A stretch of 64,000 nt of DNA from Ooceraea biroi (GCF_003672135.1 NC_039507.1:1426001-1490000), one strand, 5' to 3'. Counted from the stretch's first letter, positions 12,201 through 27,700 are shown. Notes: generated by a model not told the origin, from the letters alone. Made by a program: numbers and translations.

Positions 12201-13860
12201 ATTTATCCTCGGCAGTAAAATAGGACAATGCAGACGCCGCTTACTGTCGTAGCTTACTGCGGGAAGGAGAAAAATAGAGAAAATGCTATCGCTGCGGTAT
12301 TTCAGCGTCCTCAATAGAGAGTAGAATATAATTTGTATCACAGTTAGCGGCATAACGCACAAATGCTTTGGCTCGATTGCAACAACGTTTATTATAAGAA
12401 CTCGTTAATCAAATTGATCGAGAACGTTATTGCAATCTAGCAATAGTTTGTGGTGGGACCGCTTAACTTTCGTCATTTTAAGCGGAACACTCATGCTATG
12501 CTAAAATACCTTCGAAATTGTCACTTACTTTTTCCGTTGGAAACTAAATATTTAACATACGTTACATGTTTTAATTAAAAAATAATATTATTCTTTCAAT
12601 TGTATTCTACGCGAATTACACATATTATAATGTAAATTCATATAAAAGTAAGTTAAATTTTTTGTCAATATACTTTTAGCCGATAACGTGTTTCCTTTCA
12701 TATTTATTATAAAAGAGACAGATCTTGTTATGTAATGTCATAAAATGTTATTAGTAAATTGTTTTGTATTTATAACAAAATCAACAACAAAATCAAATTA
12801 AAAAGTAATATCAATTTCTAAAACCCACTGAGCAATCTCTTGGGATATTTCAAGTATTCCGCTCGATACAAGGAAAGTGCCTAAAACAGCTTTGCACCAT
12901 TAGAGTTTTGAGGGTAATTATACGTATTTGTCTAGAGTACGCAAACAGTGAGCAGCTTTAAACTTTTTGAGTAGTTCGAGCTCGTTGCATTACAATTTTT
13001 GAATAATTATAAAATTTGGAAAAATGAAGTAATTCGCATATAAGATCAAAACCGGATGTTGGAAGATAGACACCATTATTGAAAACTCTACTTTTTATGG
13101 TGCACAGATATTTTCACAAGATAGCGTGAAAAAGCAAGGCCGGCTTAAGATCACAAAAATCAGTAATTTTGAATTGCCTTGGTTAATGATTAGCAAAGAT
13201 AAATTTATGTACAGAGTAAATTTAACTTAAACTTATATTAATATAAAGTCACTTTTATTTGTCATATTTTATGTCTCAAGTTTATATATATGTATAAGGA
13301 CTTATATACACACATAAGTATTATATAAATTTTGCGATAACGAGAGACAGTGGTTCAACACGCCTTAAACCGGCCTCGAAGGGAAGCAATTAAGCAGAGA
13401 CGCTCTTGGACACCGTCGCTGCGAATTAAGTTCTAGGGTGTTTTTTATGCTCTCGAGAAGCTAGTACGAAAAGTAATTTATTTACAAGCCACGGCAAATG
13501 GCACATTAAGAATTATCTTTGCACTACTTGTTTGCGAGCATCGCCGTCGCGCGATCCTCATTTCCGACACGCCCTCGTAGTCTCTGTTTCGTCATCTTAT
13601 TTATATCACGTAATACGCACACAAGTCTCTAACTTACATCTAATCACAATCAAGCGCGGCACTTGAGCGAAGTGTCCTTTCTAAGTACAGTGATTCCTTC
13701 TCGGAAATTGAGTAACTTCGATGATGCGTTGCGATTCAAGGCTGGCTTGCTGGTATGTCTTCTTCCTCTCCGTCAACGGAGCAGAAGTTTCTTTAACATA
13801 ATCATTCCCAATTCCATTGAATCATGAGCACATTTTATATCTTCGAGAGTATCTCTGGGA
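9242..13860. other. Upstream region of the aminotransferase gene and 3' region of EGFR
   Basis: About 4.6 kb without a convincing coding region. The left part (to about 10170) should hold the leader and promoter of the leftward aminotransferase gene; 9830-10170 is richer in GC/CpG. The right part should hold the EGFR 3' untranslated region, with an AATAAA on the gene strand at 13477-13482, roughly 380 bases past the stop. A ~110-base direct repeat lies at 11440-11660. Open frames near 10571-11136 and 11784-12062 are short, unmatched and occur on both strands, so they are not called as genes. Confidence 0.5.
11440..11660. repeat. Diverged ~110-base tandem duplication
   Basis: Two copies set 110 bases apart. 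Both contain 'aaaatttgg', then 'agtataacaat', then a 'tcacttttc...gaaatcagaaa' block and 'aattgta'. They differ by scattered substitutions and small indels, so the duplication is not recent. Probably non-coding, downstream of EGFR. Confidence 0.7.
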
Positions 13861-16800
13861 TCACACCGTTGTTTCGTTCTTCCTGAACGGTTTTAATGGC
13901 TGCAATTCTCGTTCCAATCGATCAAAGTCGTTGTAGTACTCGTGATCCGACTCCTCCTCGGAACTTCGTTGCCTAACTTGAGATCCGAAGGCCCCGTTTG
14001 TCAGAACTTTTTCCAAGTCTGGCGTAGGAATACCCAGAGTCTGTGGCGTAAGCGGCCCCTCATCTTGAGACATTATGTACTCCGGATTGTCCAGCGACGT
14101 CTTTCCTTGAATCGTCAGGAAATCTGGATATTTCCGGAAACCATTGTTCAGTCGCTTTGGTTCGGGTTCTAAACAAGATAAAAATAATCCTAATTTTGTA
14201 AAATATATAATAGAATAAGTAAATAATAAATTAACTCTAAAGCAACAAATTAAAAAATATAAATTAAAAATATAAGGCAAGAAAAATTAAAAAAATTTTT
14301 TTAATGTATTGTTCGTCAAAGTATTTGTACAAAAATAAATAGATACGATAAAATAAATAGATGCAAAAGCTTTTCCAGATAAAGAGATCCATGTATAAAT
14401 TTAATGCAAAATAAGTGAGATTAAATTTGCAAAACTAATAGCCGGTTGTGTTTCTTGCTCACCTGTTGGCTTAGATTCCCCGATGAGATCCATGTATTGC
14501 GTAGTGTTGACTGGCAGTTGTGGTGACGGCATAAGGTAGTCGTCTTCATCTAACGGTAAATCTAGTTTCAAGTTGCCTACTTGAGCCTGCTGATGTGTGG
14601 AGTTTGCTTTAGCATCGAAACAATCGTCTGTCACATCGCAATCTGAAATCAACCCATTATTTATAGTGTTACATATATATTCGTAGTCACTAGACTCAAC
14701 GACGTTGAAACATATATGTATGATCCAATGTTAATGCAATTCCTACAGAGACTTAATTCAACTTCTTCTATTTTCGATTATGCTTACCTCTAACACCGAC
14801 CATCTTCAACGGATCTGAGCAGTATCTCGAACTCGAACTGTCCGAGCCTGTGACATGTCCGCAATGGCCATTGGGATGCGCGTAATGCGTATGCTGACCG
14901 GAATTACTGGCCTCGTGTAATGCGCTCCCGTTACCGTGACTTCCACCGTACCTCAAGAGCTCCCTGTCCCAGTTCTGTTGATTTTGCGGTGTCGGGGAAT
15001 CAGCAGCGAGCGGCTTGCCGTTCGGCCAGCACGATTTTACCGGCGTATTCGGCGGTGAGCCGGAAACACTCGATACGGAAATTGTGGGCGGAAGCGGTGC
15101 TCGTGATTTAGGCTGCAGATATTCATCGGCATCCACGAGAGCCTCGGGACCGTCCATTGCTGACGCAAGATTTCGTATCATCTCTCTTTCGTCCTGAAAA
15201 TTCATATTACATTTAAAATAATGCAAAATGAAAGCCTTGTGAAAGCCGGTATTTATAACTGTTATAAATAATCTCGTTTAAAAATTAAAATTATTATTGC
15301 AATATAACATTATAAAAAAGATCAAGTACCTGTAATGTATATGAAGGCAGTCTCATGTATTTATCTCCCTTAATGGCAAGATACCGACCAGGATCTCTAG
15401 ACATTTTCGCGAACTCTTCTGCCAGTTCCTTAAAACTAGGTCTCGATTCGGCGTCAAGCATCCAGCATTTTATCATAATCATGTACACGTCAATTGTGCA
15501 AATTGCTGGCTGCGGCAACCTTTCACCTTTCTCCAAGAGCTCCGGCACGTTGCGAGCAGGTACGCTTTCGTACGGTCTACCACCGTAAGTAAGAACCTCC
15601 CAGGTTGTCACACCGAAAGCCCACACGTCTGACTTGTGAGTGAACACTCGATGCTGAATGCATTCCAATGCCAACCACTTGATTGGCATCTTCCCACCCG
15701 CAGCCTTATACTGCTCCTCGTTGATGTCCAGTAATTTCGCGAGACCGAAATCGGTGATCTTCACGCAATTTGGAGTTTGCACGAGGACATTTCGCGCCGC
15801 CAAATCTCGGTGAACCAGCCTCCTCTCCTCCAAGTAGGCCATACCTCTCGCAATCTGCGTGCACCAATTTAGCAACGGTTTCGAGCCGATCTTGTCCTTG
15901 TACCGGCGTACAAAGTCCAGCAAACAGCCTAGAGGCATCAGCTGAGTCACTAACATCATCTGCGACGTCATGCATACAGCGAGCAATTGCAGCAGATTCG
16001 AATGCTCGACACTGGCCATGATGTAAGCTTCATCGAGAAATTCCTTAGATGTGTTCGCACCGGTGCCATCGTGAAGGACCTTTATAGCAACTGGAATCTT
16101 CACATTCTCCCCTTCGGGCACCCAAACGCCCTTGTAGACGTTACCGAAAGCACCGTAGCCCAATATGCCGCCCTTTCGCATCTCCTCTTCCTTGATGATC
16201 CGCAGCTTGGCCAAATTCGGTTTCACGCCCGTCGGTCGAAGCGGTTCGTTGTCATCCAAACCGGTCAAAGCCATGGTCATCTTCACCGTATTCTCCTTGG
16301 CTTTCGTCCTCATTCGCCAGAAGTATAATATCACAATAACGACGATGATAAGCGCCACGGAAAAGAGCACAACTCCAGTCAATATAGCTGGCCGTAGTTC
16401 GTTATCCATTTGGAAACCGAGACCTACTGTTTCTACGGAACAATATGGCTCGCTATCTGGAGGGAAGATTTTATGAGGATATTCCGGCGGACAGGTCTCC
16501 GTGCAGTTGAAAGACGTTGAATTATCCCCAGGATCGCTAGTCTAAACACATAAATTATGTATATTGATTAATAAATCCTTTTAATTCTTCTTTTCTCTAA
16601 CTTTAATAAAATAGAATATATATAAATATTTTATATATTTTATATATTCTCCTACGTACAATGTAAATTTTGTAGTTTCGGCATTTGTAGCATTGATTGG
16701 AACCCGGCCCAAAGCATCCTCGACACTCCCCGAAACATGGTATACATAGCTGTGTGTCAGCATCCGCAAAGTGATCGGCAGGACACTCGTCCTCGCATTG

Positions 16801-19800
16801 CTCTCCTCTCTTGTACTTGGTGCACTGTTGACACACCTGCTCGTGGAAGCCGTATCCCGAGCACTTCTTGCAGCGTGGATGGCACTTACGACAAACCGCC
16901 TTTCCCGCGAGAGGTTTTAAAGCACCTTGCTCCATTGGACTCACCCACTCGTAATAATGTCCTGCAGATTTTATAACGAAATTCTTTCTTACTTGTTCTC
17001 CATATTTATAGCGCTTGGTGAATTTTGTTACGTATTTGTTACAATATACTTTCCACTATCACGAAATGTGTACTAGCTTATATTTATATAACATATATTT
17101 TGATGAAATTAATAATAACTTTCTCCACACAAGTACTAATTATATAATTATTACAATTTAATTATTACAATTTTTGTGATTAAAATTATTATTATATTAT
17201 ATTCTCCGCTCATGAAACATAAGTATTGATATGCTAATACGAGGGCTACGAAGCAAAGATCATCGTGTGGCTTACCATCGGGACACGGCTCTCTCTTCTG
17301 CAAACATCCCTCTGGTACATGTCCGTTCATAATTGCTTTTTCGCAACTATGACATCCGTTGGCGCCTATGTTGTTCTCTGGTCCCTCGCATCCGCCCACG
17401 CAGTTCTCGTGACAGTGTTTGCATTGACCGTTGTCGTTGTACTTCGAGGATGGACACTCAGGCACGCAGAACGGTCCGTCGCGCACGTGTTTGCACTTGA
17501 TGCATTGGTCGGCATTAGGACCCGTGCAGGAGCCGTCGCATTCTTCGTGACACATCTTGCAAGTTTCTTCATCCGCTTGATAAATTCTAGCAACACAATC
17601 ATAAGGAACTATTAAGCGATGTTCAGGTAGGAAATGAAATGAAAAAACAATAAGTAAAATTAAACGCAAGTGTAAAAATGTAAAAATGACTGAAGCGCAA
17701 GAAAACTGGACACAGGAGAAATTAAGAAAGAAATAAACAATAAGTAAACGTGGCGAAAAAATATTTGAATATTTTAATGTTTAATATGTTAATGTGTGTA
17801 GATTGCTTGTCGTTCGATTCGCTAAATCAGCAAAATTTAATGCAGGTGTAGTTTAAAGCGATTACGATAAGAGTGCACGCAAAACATTGCATAATAATAC
17901 CTATGTAGCTTGCTTACGAAATGAGTGAAGATGAAAAATAGAATGGCAAAAATTGGAACGTAAGTTTTCGCGAAAGATTTTCGATTTACCTTCAATCCAT
18001 GATCTAGGAGGGCGATTTTAATTGGGCAAAAGTCGTATACGTTATTGGAAAATTTTGTTATATATTAAATATAAGTTTATACCCGCAAACTTACCCTGGC
18101 GCAGTGCAATCTTGGAGACAATCGTTTCCTAGAATGAAATTCTTGCAAGACAAACATTGCGCTGGCCCGGGACCCCAGCATCCTTCGTCCGAACATTGCT
18201 CATCGCATACGAGACCGTCCTTGACTGTAATTCAATTTTCCATGTAATTTTTATACATAAAAATGTGCATAAAGATTTAATTTATGCAAATAAAGCTTAT
18301 TGACATCCAAGTTGGATTTTTAATTAAAACATTTAGTTTTTATTTATTTATATTTAAATCTCTATTTTATACTTACTGCATTCGCTTTCGTTCCGATTGT
18401 TCGACAGAAGACTTTCATGTTCCAGTGATTTCTTGATCCTAGTCCAATTAATGCTCTGCGCGTAACATAGATTCTTGTTTTCCAGAATGGCAATCGAGCC
18501 GGAATAGATCTTCTTTAAGGAACTAAGACCGAAGGACACAAGAGAAGTCTTGACGATGTACAAGGATGCAAAGTATTCCGTGAGCGTTCTGCCTCCGATC
18601 ACCTCGAGGTTCCGAAAGTATGAAAGATTCTTAAAGTCTGGGTGATCTCCTTGGATGTTGAGGTAACCCGTAATCTCTTTTAACGTTCTGAAAACTTCTA
18701 ACTTATCGGGATGCATTTTCTCGTAGCGCTTGCCAAATGTATAATTTGGATAAACGTGCTGGAAGCCTTCAAAACTTTGATCCAGAATCGTGATGGAACC
18801 TTCGATAATGGTGCAGTCCTTGAAGGTATCGATGTTACCGGAGTGCACTTTTTCAACGCCCTTGCAGGTTTTTGGACAAGGACCATCGCAAGGCACGCAC
18901 TCGCCGTTCATCGCTTTCTTCTTCGGTGGACAGGATCTCACACATGCACCGTTATCCTTCAAGAGATGTTCCGGGCATCGTCTCACGCAGGTTGCCCCAT
19001 ATGCATACTTTCCGTCAGGATTGGCTTCCCAGGAATACGTTGTTGGATTGTACCTGAGGGAATCATTAATTTAAATATTAATATTTTCTAATTATTTTAT
19101 CAGATGAATGATTTGTGTCATGATTAAAAATGATCTTTGTATATTGATTAGATGAGTTTAAAGAAATATTATTCCTTTGAACAAGCACATGAAAAACCAC
19201 CACAATAAGGCGTTGTCATAGATAATGACATGTTTCGTAATATCTCGCATTAGTCTTGTAGTGGAGGTATGAATGCACATTTGTGGTGGTACTTACTTTT
19301 GCATGGGCGGGCATTCCTGCGTGCACACGCCATCATCGAAGAAATTCTTACAGGCAAGGCAGTCGCTCTGTTTGGGACCGGTACAGCCACCAGCGCAAAA
19401 AAGATGACAACACTCGCGTGGATTAGGACCGAAGCATCTGCCCTGCCAGCACTGAGGCGAGCAGTTCGTCTTCGAGTACCTCTGACAATTTTCTGGACCC
19501 TCGCCCCAACAACCTTGCTCGCAGCTTTCATCGCACTCCGGACAAACACGCTCCGGCGATGTAAAATTGTACACGTAAAAATATCTTCCCCCTTGGCCGG
19601 TAATTATTTCCTCCCAATTGATAGTCTTGATGTGGCAGAGATTGTAGTTGTTGTACATGCCCACGCTTCCGTTGAGTATGTCTGTGATGAAATCAATCGC
19701 ATTAGGAAGGAAGACGAATATTTTGTTGAATGTCTCCTTTTATACATACAAGTCAGTTAACGTGACTTTTTAAAAGTGATTTTAAATATTGACAACTATA

Positions 19801-22800
19801 TCAAATATGTATTAACATTTACTTAATTATCGAATTCATTACAAATCGTGCCCATAAATTGCACACAAATCAATGATTCCAATTATAAAGAATTTAATGT
19901 TCAGTAATGGAAAAGTATTCGTAGCATGCTTTTGTGCACGCATCAGTTCGAACAAAAGCAACAGATAAGTGACGTACCTCTAAGGGCCGGCATCTCCAGG
20001 TTGTGCATCTGACACATTGTGACGAAGAGCGCGAACTCGTGGTCGTGGATATTGAGCTTGAAGAGGGTTCTGCCACGGATGATCTGTAGCCTCGGGAGGA
20101 CGATCCTGCGCACGTCCACGTGACTGATGAGAACGTAGCCGGTGACCTCCCGTATATACTGAAGGAAGCTGAGGTCGAAGGTTTTGTTCTGGAGCCATGT
20201 GATCTCCAGGTTACCATCGACGTAAGTACAGTTGGTGTACCGGTCTCGAAGATTCCGGTAGTGATGCTGCTTGTTGGACGGCACGGAGAGACGGCCATTG
20301 GTACCGATGCAAACTGCAAGCATGACAAATGAAATTTATGCATTAATCTGTATATTAAGCCAAAAAGATATTAAGGATATTATTATTATAATTAAAAAAA
20401 ATTATAATTATAATTAAAGAGAACGAGTATAAAGAAAACATCAAGAGAGATCGTCGTATCTGTTGAAATTATAAAATAAGTGTATCTTAAATGATTTTTC
20501 TCACTATCAATGATAATTTTTTTGCGTCATTCAACAGTATTTTGTGAGTGCATGTGCAGTTATTTAACGCGATACTATTATTAAGCAATTCGAAGTAACG
20601 GTTCAGGGTGAAACCAAATATTAAGATTGGATACGGGACTTCTGTATGTGGAGGAAACCATATGTTGTTCATTTCCGATTACGATAGTTTGTAGACACCA
20701 CCCACACTGCCGAGAACGTTCCCGCGATCTATAGATAGTGCTCTACGGAACGTGTGTGCCGTATCGCCGATACGGTATCGGTGGGCGAACCACCTTCATA
20801 AAGTGTTGTACACGCGCCGCCGTGATTTCGTTGTGCAATTACGGTCTTGAGTCGACTGTGTTCGAATGACCGACGCATGCAGGAGGCACCGTGTCTATAC
20901 CTCGAGTATAAGTTATGGCAAACGTTTACGCTCGTACGGAACAGGGCAAGGCATTCCCGCATAGATACCGTGCCACAATATTGTCCGTATTCTTTGGCAA
21001 AAGTGACCATTTAATTGCGCGAGTGCGTATCCACGAGAGAATTAAATTAACATCTAAAAGATAAAAGATATCAATGTTCTACGAGAGCTGCTTTCACATA
21101 CAAAATAGAACCAATTTACGATTCTTCTCTTGAAAGAGCGTTTAAGTTTCTACTTGGTATGGCTGGGAAAGGAAAGCTAATGTTTATCGATATGTACGCA
21201 GAACGCTTGCTTACTTTTGTCATACAAATCCTGTATACGCGATGGGAAAAGTAGGAAGTGCAAACTCAAGACAAGCACGCTTATGTAAATTTCGTGAAAG
21301 TTAATTTTTAATAAAATTATATCATGATTCTCGTACGACGAAAATGTAGGCTGCATTTCGTTAAGTTTCCGTAATTTTGTTTTTTTTCTTTTGTTACGTC
21401 AATTAAGACGTTATTACGTTAACATAAAACATCTACCTCGTTATTTCACATCTGTTTTATCGGCAACGACTCAAGCGAGTCCTCGTTGTTTTATAGATCC
21501 TATCTCTTTTATCGCTCACTTAATTTCCATAATTATTAACAGCAATTAGTCGCGGAGACACGCGTCATGCGGGAATTAACCGAACGGGCAAACTATAATA
21601 CCTGGTAGAATGATCACGTAGAAAAAAACGTTTATTAAATTACCGCGCGCGCAGTTCCTCTCCGCAAAAAAGAAACGGTCACCGCGGGGAGCATAGTCGC
21701 ACGTTCATGATCTTGGAATTCGGTTTTGCTCGCGGCTAAAATCGCGCTCCTCGCATCCTCGCGAACAATTCGCAAAGGCGCGGCCGCCGAAAGGGCGGTC
21801 TTAATCTGACGGACGATCGGAACCATGCGAAAATAATTGCGCAGTAAGGACATCCTTCTTACGCGAGGTACTTAGCGAGGGGTGTACCGCAGAAGAAGAG
21901 CCGTTGTCGTGGCCGACAACGTCGGGGATCGCGGATCAAATAGGGGAAGAAGCTGCAGAACGGCGAACCCGAGCACCGAGGGGTATTTGCACCGACCAGA
22001 TGCTGCCGACGAGAGTCATGGGATACCAAATGCGCGCACCATGGCATGGCGCCAGGAGCCCCGGGAATGCGGATCGAGCGTGGATTCGCATCGGCGATGG
22101 GACCGCGCGCAGGTTTTCTGCCGTCCTATCTCGTGTCCCGCGAACTCGAGCTGCATCGAAGATGAACGACTTGATCGTCATAATGAAGAGGTATGGCGAA
22201 TATCTGTCCGAATATCCAACCGGGGATTTTTCGTTCCTCTGGTGGAATATAGCTGTGAAATTAAAGGATTTATGTTTTTTTTTATGATTTATTATGGAGA
22301 TTCTTGTTACCGGATGAAACATATTATACTTTGAGAATTCATCGAAAAATCACCATTTTCTATGGCCAGTTTCATCGCCGGATTCGATGATTTTTCAGTA
22401 TATGTAAGGATGAACATCTTCATGAAGTAATAAGATTTATTAACGAGCGAACGACAAGGTTTTCTTTTGTATTCCATGGACTTTTCATAGGAAACTATTA
22501 TGCTGCAGCACGATCCGCATACCAGCACATTAATTAGCACCGTTAGACAAGGATTGTATTCGCATTCCCGGTGTTGTACCAGGTGCGGAATATACGTGGA
22601 AAACTACTCGAAGGGCAACTTCCGCTGATCGGAGGCGCCAGCGATTTCCTTTTCTGGCAACGGCATCATCTCCCATCGTATATATTCTATCCCGTCGACA
22701 CATCAAGTCGTTCGCTATCTTACAACAGCAGACATTCTGTCCTCTTCTCGATTCCTACGCTGTTCTACTTTGCTCCTTCTTGAGGAAAATAATCGTGTTA

Positions 22801-24696
22801 CGGAGAGAATAACGAGCGCTTGTTCGGTATTCCCTAGAAACGTATCTTCCATTCTTGTTTTCGATCGTTTCTTACATCTGGTATTTTGTATTTTTGCAGT
22901 TCCATTATGCAGATAAGCAGAAATTTATTTATTCTTCCAAGACTAAATTCCATCGATAATTTATTTACATTTACGTTTCCCAGATCTTTATGATATAAAT
23001 AGAAAAACATATAGTTAATAATAAATATTTCTTTGTCTTAACTATAAAGTTTTCGATGGTACTTCAACTTTAAATCTTGCATAACTGGAAAAAATAATTC
23101 CGGATGAACAAATTAGAATAAACTTGGCTTTATATCGTTCTTTATTGTCTGCAGTCGTAGCATGCTTTACTGCTTATAGTCGCAGCAGCTCTGAGAATGG
23201 ACAATCTACGCAACCGCGCGCAGGGCTTGACATTTTTACAGCTAGTACAGTCGACAGACGCCATTCGGTAAACGAATTACGACCTAAACCGAAACAAATG
23301 GTGATTCGAACCGACACGTCGGGAGGAACTTATGGGCGCGCTGGCGTGCTCGGTGGAAGGTGGTCCGATAAAAAGGAACAACACGAGCATGATGGCCGCA
23401 CGGGCGTTTAGACAGGAGGAAAGTGGAGGCTCGCAGCGAGAAGTGTCGGTTAAGGTCGGCGGGCCGACACGTTCCTCGTTCTCGTTTTCCAGCCTCCGAG
23501 GCTCTCGCTCTCTGCCGACGCGGCACGAAATTCATCATTAGATCCTCCGGGTCCGGGATACACCCCGACGGAAACGTGGTGATTATCCCCGACGGCGGGG
23601 CCGCGAAAATTGCCCCGCTCGCTCTCGCGCGTGGAATTAACATTCTGCCAAATTTACGACGCCTGCACCGTAGCTGGAAGACAATGGCGGTGGTATTGAT
23701 TACGGGCGTGGCGCGCCTGTATCGTCTCCGTCGCCATTATTATCCGCGAGGTCCTTCGGACTCGTCCGTCGTCACCGGATGACCTCAAACTGCGAGCAGT
23801 TATCATATTACAGTTTGACAATATCATATAATGATCGCAGTTAAGTCATTAATTTTGATCGTCACGGTATGTTACTTTTTGCATTCGCTGGCACAGTGAA
23901 TTGGGTAGAAACGACCAATTATAAGGAACGAGGAAGACCAAAAACGAAGGAAAAAGAAGGTGCATGATTCACAATTCGAAGGGAATTTAATGCGAGTTGG
24001 TATGAGACAATGCAAGAGAGCCACCGCAGGTATCATAAAAAAGAAATGATATTCATGCCGAGGAGTTACAATGAAACGAGAATGACAACCACGTGTGGGG
24101 GTTCATGGTCTGAAATGCTCAGGTTTAAATGCGCGAACGATAAATCTGGTAAAAACCACGAAACATAAGGGGCGAGGAAGACATAGGATGTGGAGAAACA
24201 AGCGGCCAGCAGGACGCAACGCCGAAATCCCGCGGTGAGGTTTCTTTTGTGAACGCGAAAGCAACACGGAGCCGTACGTGGCCTCGCGACCACCTTCAAG
24301 GAGGTGAGCGTCGATTTTTATGCGGCTCTTTAAGATGCTTACCCTTTCCCATTAAAAGCCCAAAGTAATACGAAATAACCGCACGCTGATGGCGGCAGCG
24401 GCAGCGGCGCCGTTTATTTGAGCTCGTAAACATCGATACTGTCGAGACTCTCGCAATCCCCACCATCAAAATTGTTTCTGGGTGCTGAGGCCCTTCTTTC
24501 TCTTCTCTCTCTCTCTTTCTCTCTTCTCCTTCCTACTCCGTAAAACGGAGCCTTGCGGCTAAATGCCCGACGAAATAAAACCCAGGTATCGTAAACGCGC
24601 GAAATAACTATCGGCTCGAGCTTTCTCGAGCAAAAGAAAAAACAATTCAAGGTGAGAATAGAGTCTGAAGAGGGGACATGTAAAAAAGAAACATAC

Positions 24697-24736
<40 letters not shown>

Positions 24737-27700
24737 AAGGAAAAAGAGAGATTAATTTATTTATTATATGATTATGAATAGAAGAATTACGTAAATTATG
24801 TGAAAATAAATCTCGTGTACTATTGTATATAATATATCGAGAAATATATATTATAAATATTGATATTGATTACTCGATAAATATCGTAATAGAAACACGA
24901 AATCGCAATTTATTTTGGGAAAACTTCGCGCGAGATGATTTGCGGAGGTACATACGTTGGAGGAACTAAACGATTTCTTCGCATTTTCACAGCGTAACGA
25001 TATTCACGTTTACGGTCCTTCATGCAGCTCTTCTTATGTTTTGCCATCTCAAAGTGAACGCTTTTTCTTATGACGCGACATTTGTATCGAGATAATCGGA
25101 ATAAATTGAATGTTGTCCGTTCTGTCATCGCAGATTTTTCCTATGTTTTTTCTCATGTTCATTTCTTCAAGATATTTCGTCCGTCGGGTCATTCAGTTAA
25201 TTTTTCAGCAAGTGTCAACAGTACGAATGTCTGATCATTAGTCTCCCTTAAGCGATCCTATGCCACCGCATCCAAAATCCGCAGAGCGAATTCATAATTC
25301 GACCTTCTAATTCGAACCGTTTCTTCAAAATGCTACGTTCAACTTCGGAATCATCAGCCAATCAATTTGACTTGCGGTTTGAGGGAGAGAGGCAGCCACT
25401 TCTCTCCATCTAAACGCCATGTCATTGTGACGTCGAAGGCACTCTAATCCATAGCCATTGCGTGGCTATATCGGGACTATTCTTGGCGAGGCACACGACG
25501 AATCGCTTTGTCATCACGATCGTTCGGCTACAACCACCCTGAGCGGTCTCTCATATGGATCCTCGGTGCGGGATTGGAGAACAGAGGATACATCCGAGCC
25601 GGGGTTGTATAAGTCCCGCGTATATACGTTATAACCGTGGCGTAACCATCCCAGGGCGTAACATTAATAGCTTTATGGTTTATTGCTTTCGAGTCTGCGG
25701 TTAAGTTCCACCGCTCCCTGCGGCGCGGCCGGCCCGAAGGCTACGATGCGGTACGTCTCCGCGCGTTCGTGTACCTCCATTTTTCGATTTCGTTATGTCG
25801 GCGGCGCGGCGGCGTTTTATTCACGTCGCTCCGCTCGATCATGGGTTCTTCCTTCTTCTTCTTCTCTCCCTCTTGTTCCGTCTTTTCGCGCCACTGGCAC
25901 TTCGCGCCGCGCTATGTTCGAGTTAACCCTTTGATGCACTTTGGCCTGCAGCCACGTAATTGAAGAGTCGAGGATAATACAGGCTTGAGATGTAAAAAAA
26001 ATTAATATTCCAAAGAGAAGAAGAAGTTTGAGAAATTGTTTAATCTCAGAAGAGAATAACTTGTAGTAATTTGCTCTGTGTGTGTAATGATATGTATCAT
26101 GTACCCGTGATATATAAGCTATATAATTTCTTTTAGTTTATTTTTATGCAGAAAGTGATTTTGTAATTAATAATTTTTAACGAATTTAAGAGATTATTCT
26201 AGTCTAGACGATGCGCGTTTGGATGTGAATAGTTCCGGGCTTTTGCGTCACCGTGATAATGTGATTATGATAGGCGCATGAATTACAAAGTTGTTTTAAT
26301 TATCGCTGCTGGAGGAAGTGTTCGCACAGTTTTATTGTATCTTCATAGAACGTAGATGACTATCTCGTGTGAGATTAAGCAGCAGTAATTGTTTCATAAA
26401 TACCTCATTCGACGCGGATTATGAACACGGGTTAATTTGAATGAATAATAGGTCGTCTCAAGTGCATGAATGAATTTATATTAAGGCTACTACGAGAGTC
26501 TTCAGAAATGAAAGCTTTGAGAGCACAGAAATGGATTCACAGTTAAAAATATTAAAGTTGTTATTATAGTCAATCTTATTGGTCTTAATTTCATGAAATA
26601 CATTTATTAATGGTTTTCTTCCCTTCTAATGACACGAAGGCACATTTGTATAAGGTAATAATTCATGCTCGCATACACGTGCTGACTTTTTACACCGCAG
26701 GGCGACATCGTTAAGTCGCGGTGCCAGAATGTTTTCAAGAAAATTGTTCGGACGTCGTCTTCTCTTTTGACTCTCTCGCACGTTAATAAAGCACAAAGTA
26801 AGGCGAGGAAATAATGACGAATCGAAATGAAGTACCGAGGGCGGCGCGGACAAGGAACAAATGACGGCGTACGGAATGCGCTTTGTTCGCTTCTCTCTCT
26901 CTCTCGACGGTGCATCGTGCATTCGCCGCATCTCGTTTCTCTTGCGTTCTACCTCCTTCTCTCTTTCTCTCTCTTTCCCTTGATCATCCACGGCGGCTCC
27001 TTCTACGCTTCTCTCTTTTTCTTTCTCTTATCTCGCTTCAGCAACCTCAGCAGCCAGCGGGCTGGACCATGCGAGAGGGCACGCGAACTCACATTTGCCC
27101 CCTGATGGAGAACGCGGACTTTCGCCTGCTGCTTGCGGAAACATTAGCTGTTTATTATATTATGAAAAAATATAAGAAACCAATTTGCCTTCATATGACT
27201 TCATACTGCAGTCGGAAAATTAATTTAGTCTTTTAATAATTTTCTGAATGTTCTTCTGTTAAATAATTGACATTTTTATATACTTGAATGCCGCCAGTAA
27301 AATATAAATCATACAATATAAAATCAAGGCTATAAATCTGTTAATTAATCATTTCTACTATAAATATTTCTCCATTGCAAACACATGAATTATACTAATA
27401 GCGATTATTTCAGTTCCAGATTGAAAAAATTCACATTTATGATGTACATTTGTGTAAAAAATACTGTGAAATTCAGCAGTCTTTCGCAACTCAAACTATT
27501 TGAACAAGTTGTCTTGTCAAACAGGCACGGTTTATGAAAGATTTCACATGGTAAAGATTATGTCACAATATACATACAGATGCGTTAAGTACCGCACATG
27601 AAATAGGAAGTGACGATTACATCATAGCCACAAAAATCACTGAATGATGGAGAGTTAACGCTTTTCCATTACATTGTCCGACTAGATTACGCGTGATAGC

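Noticed and set aside
15706..16328. Long open frames antisense to or shifted from the EGFR kinase exon
   Set aside because: They are shadows of a strongly coding exon in other frames; the real frame carries every kinase motif.
23295..23320. tRNA-like 'gattcgaacc' motif
   Set aside because: No A box, acceptor stem or cloverleaf could be built around it; other gttcga/gttcaa sites in the window fail as well.
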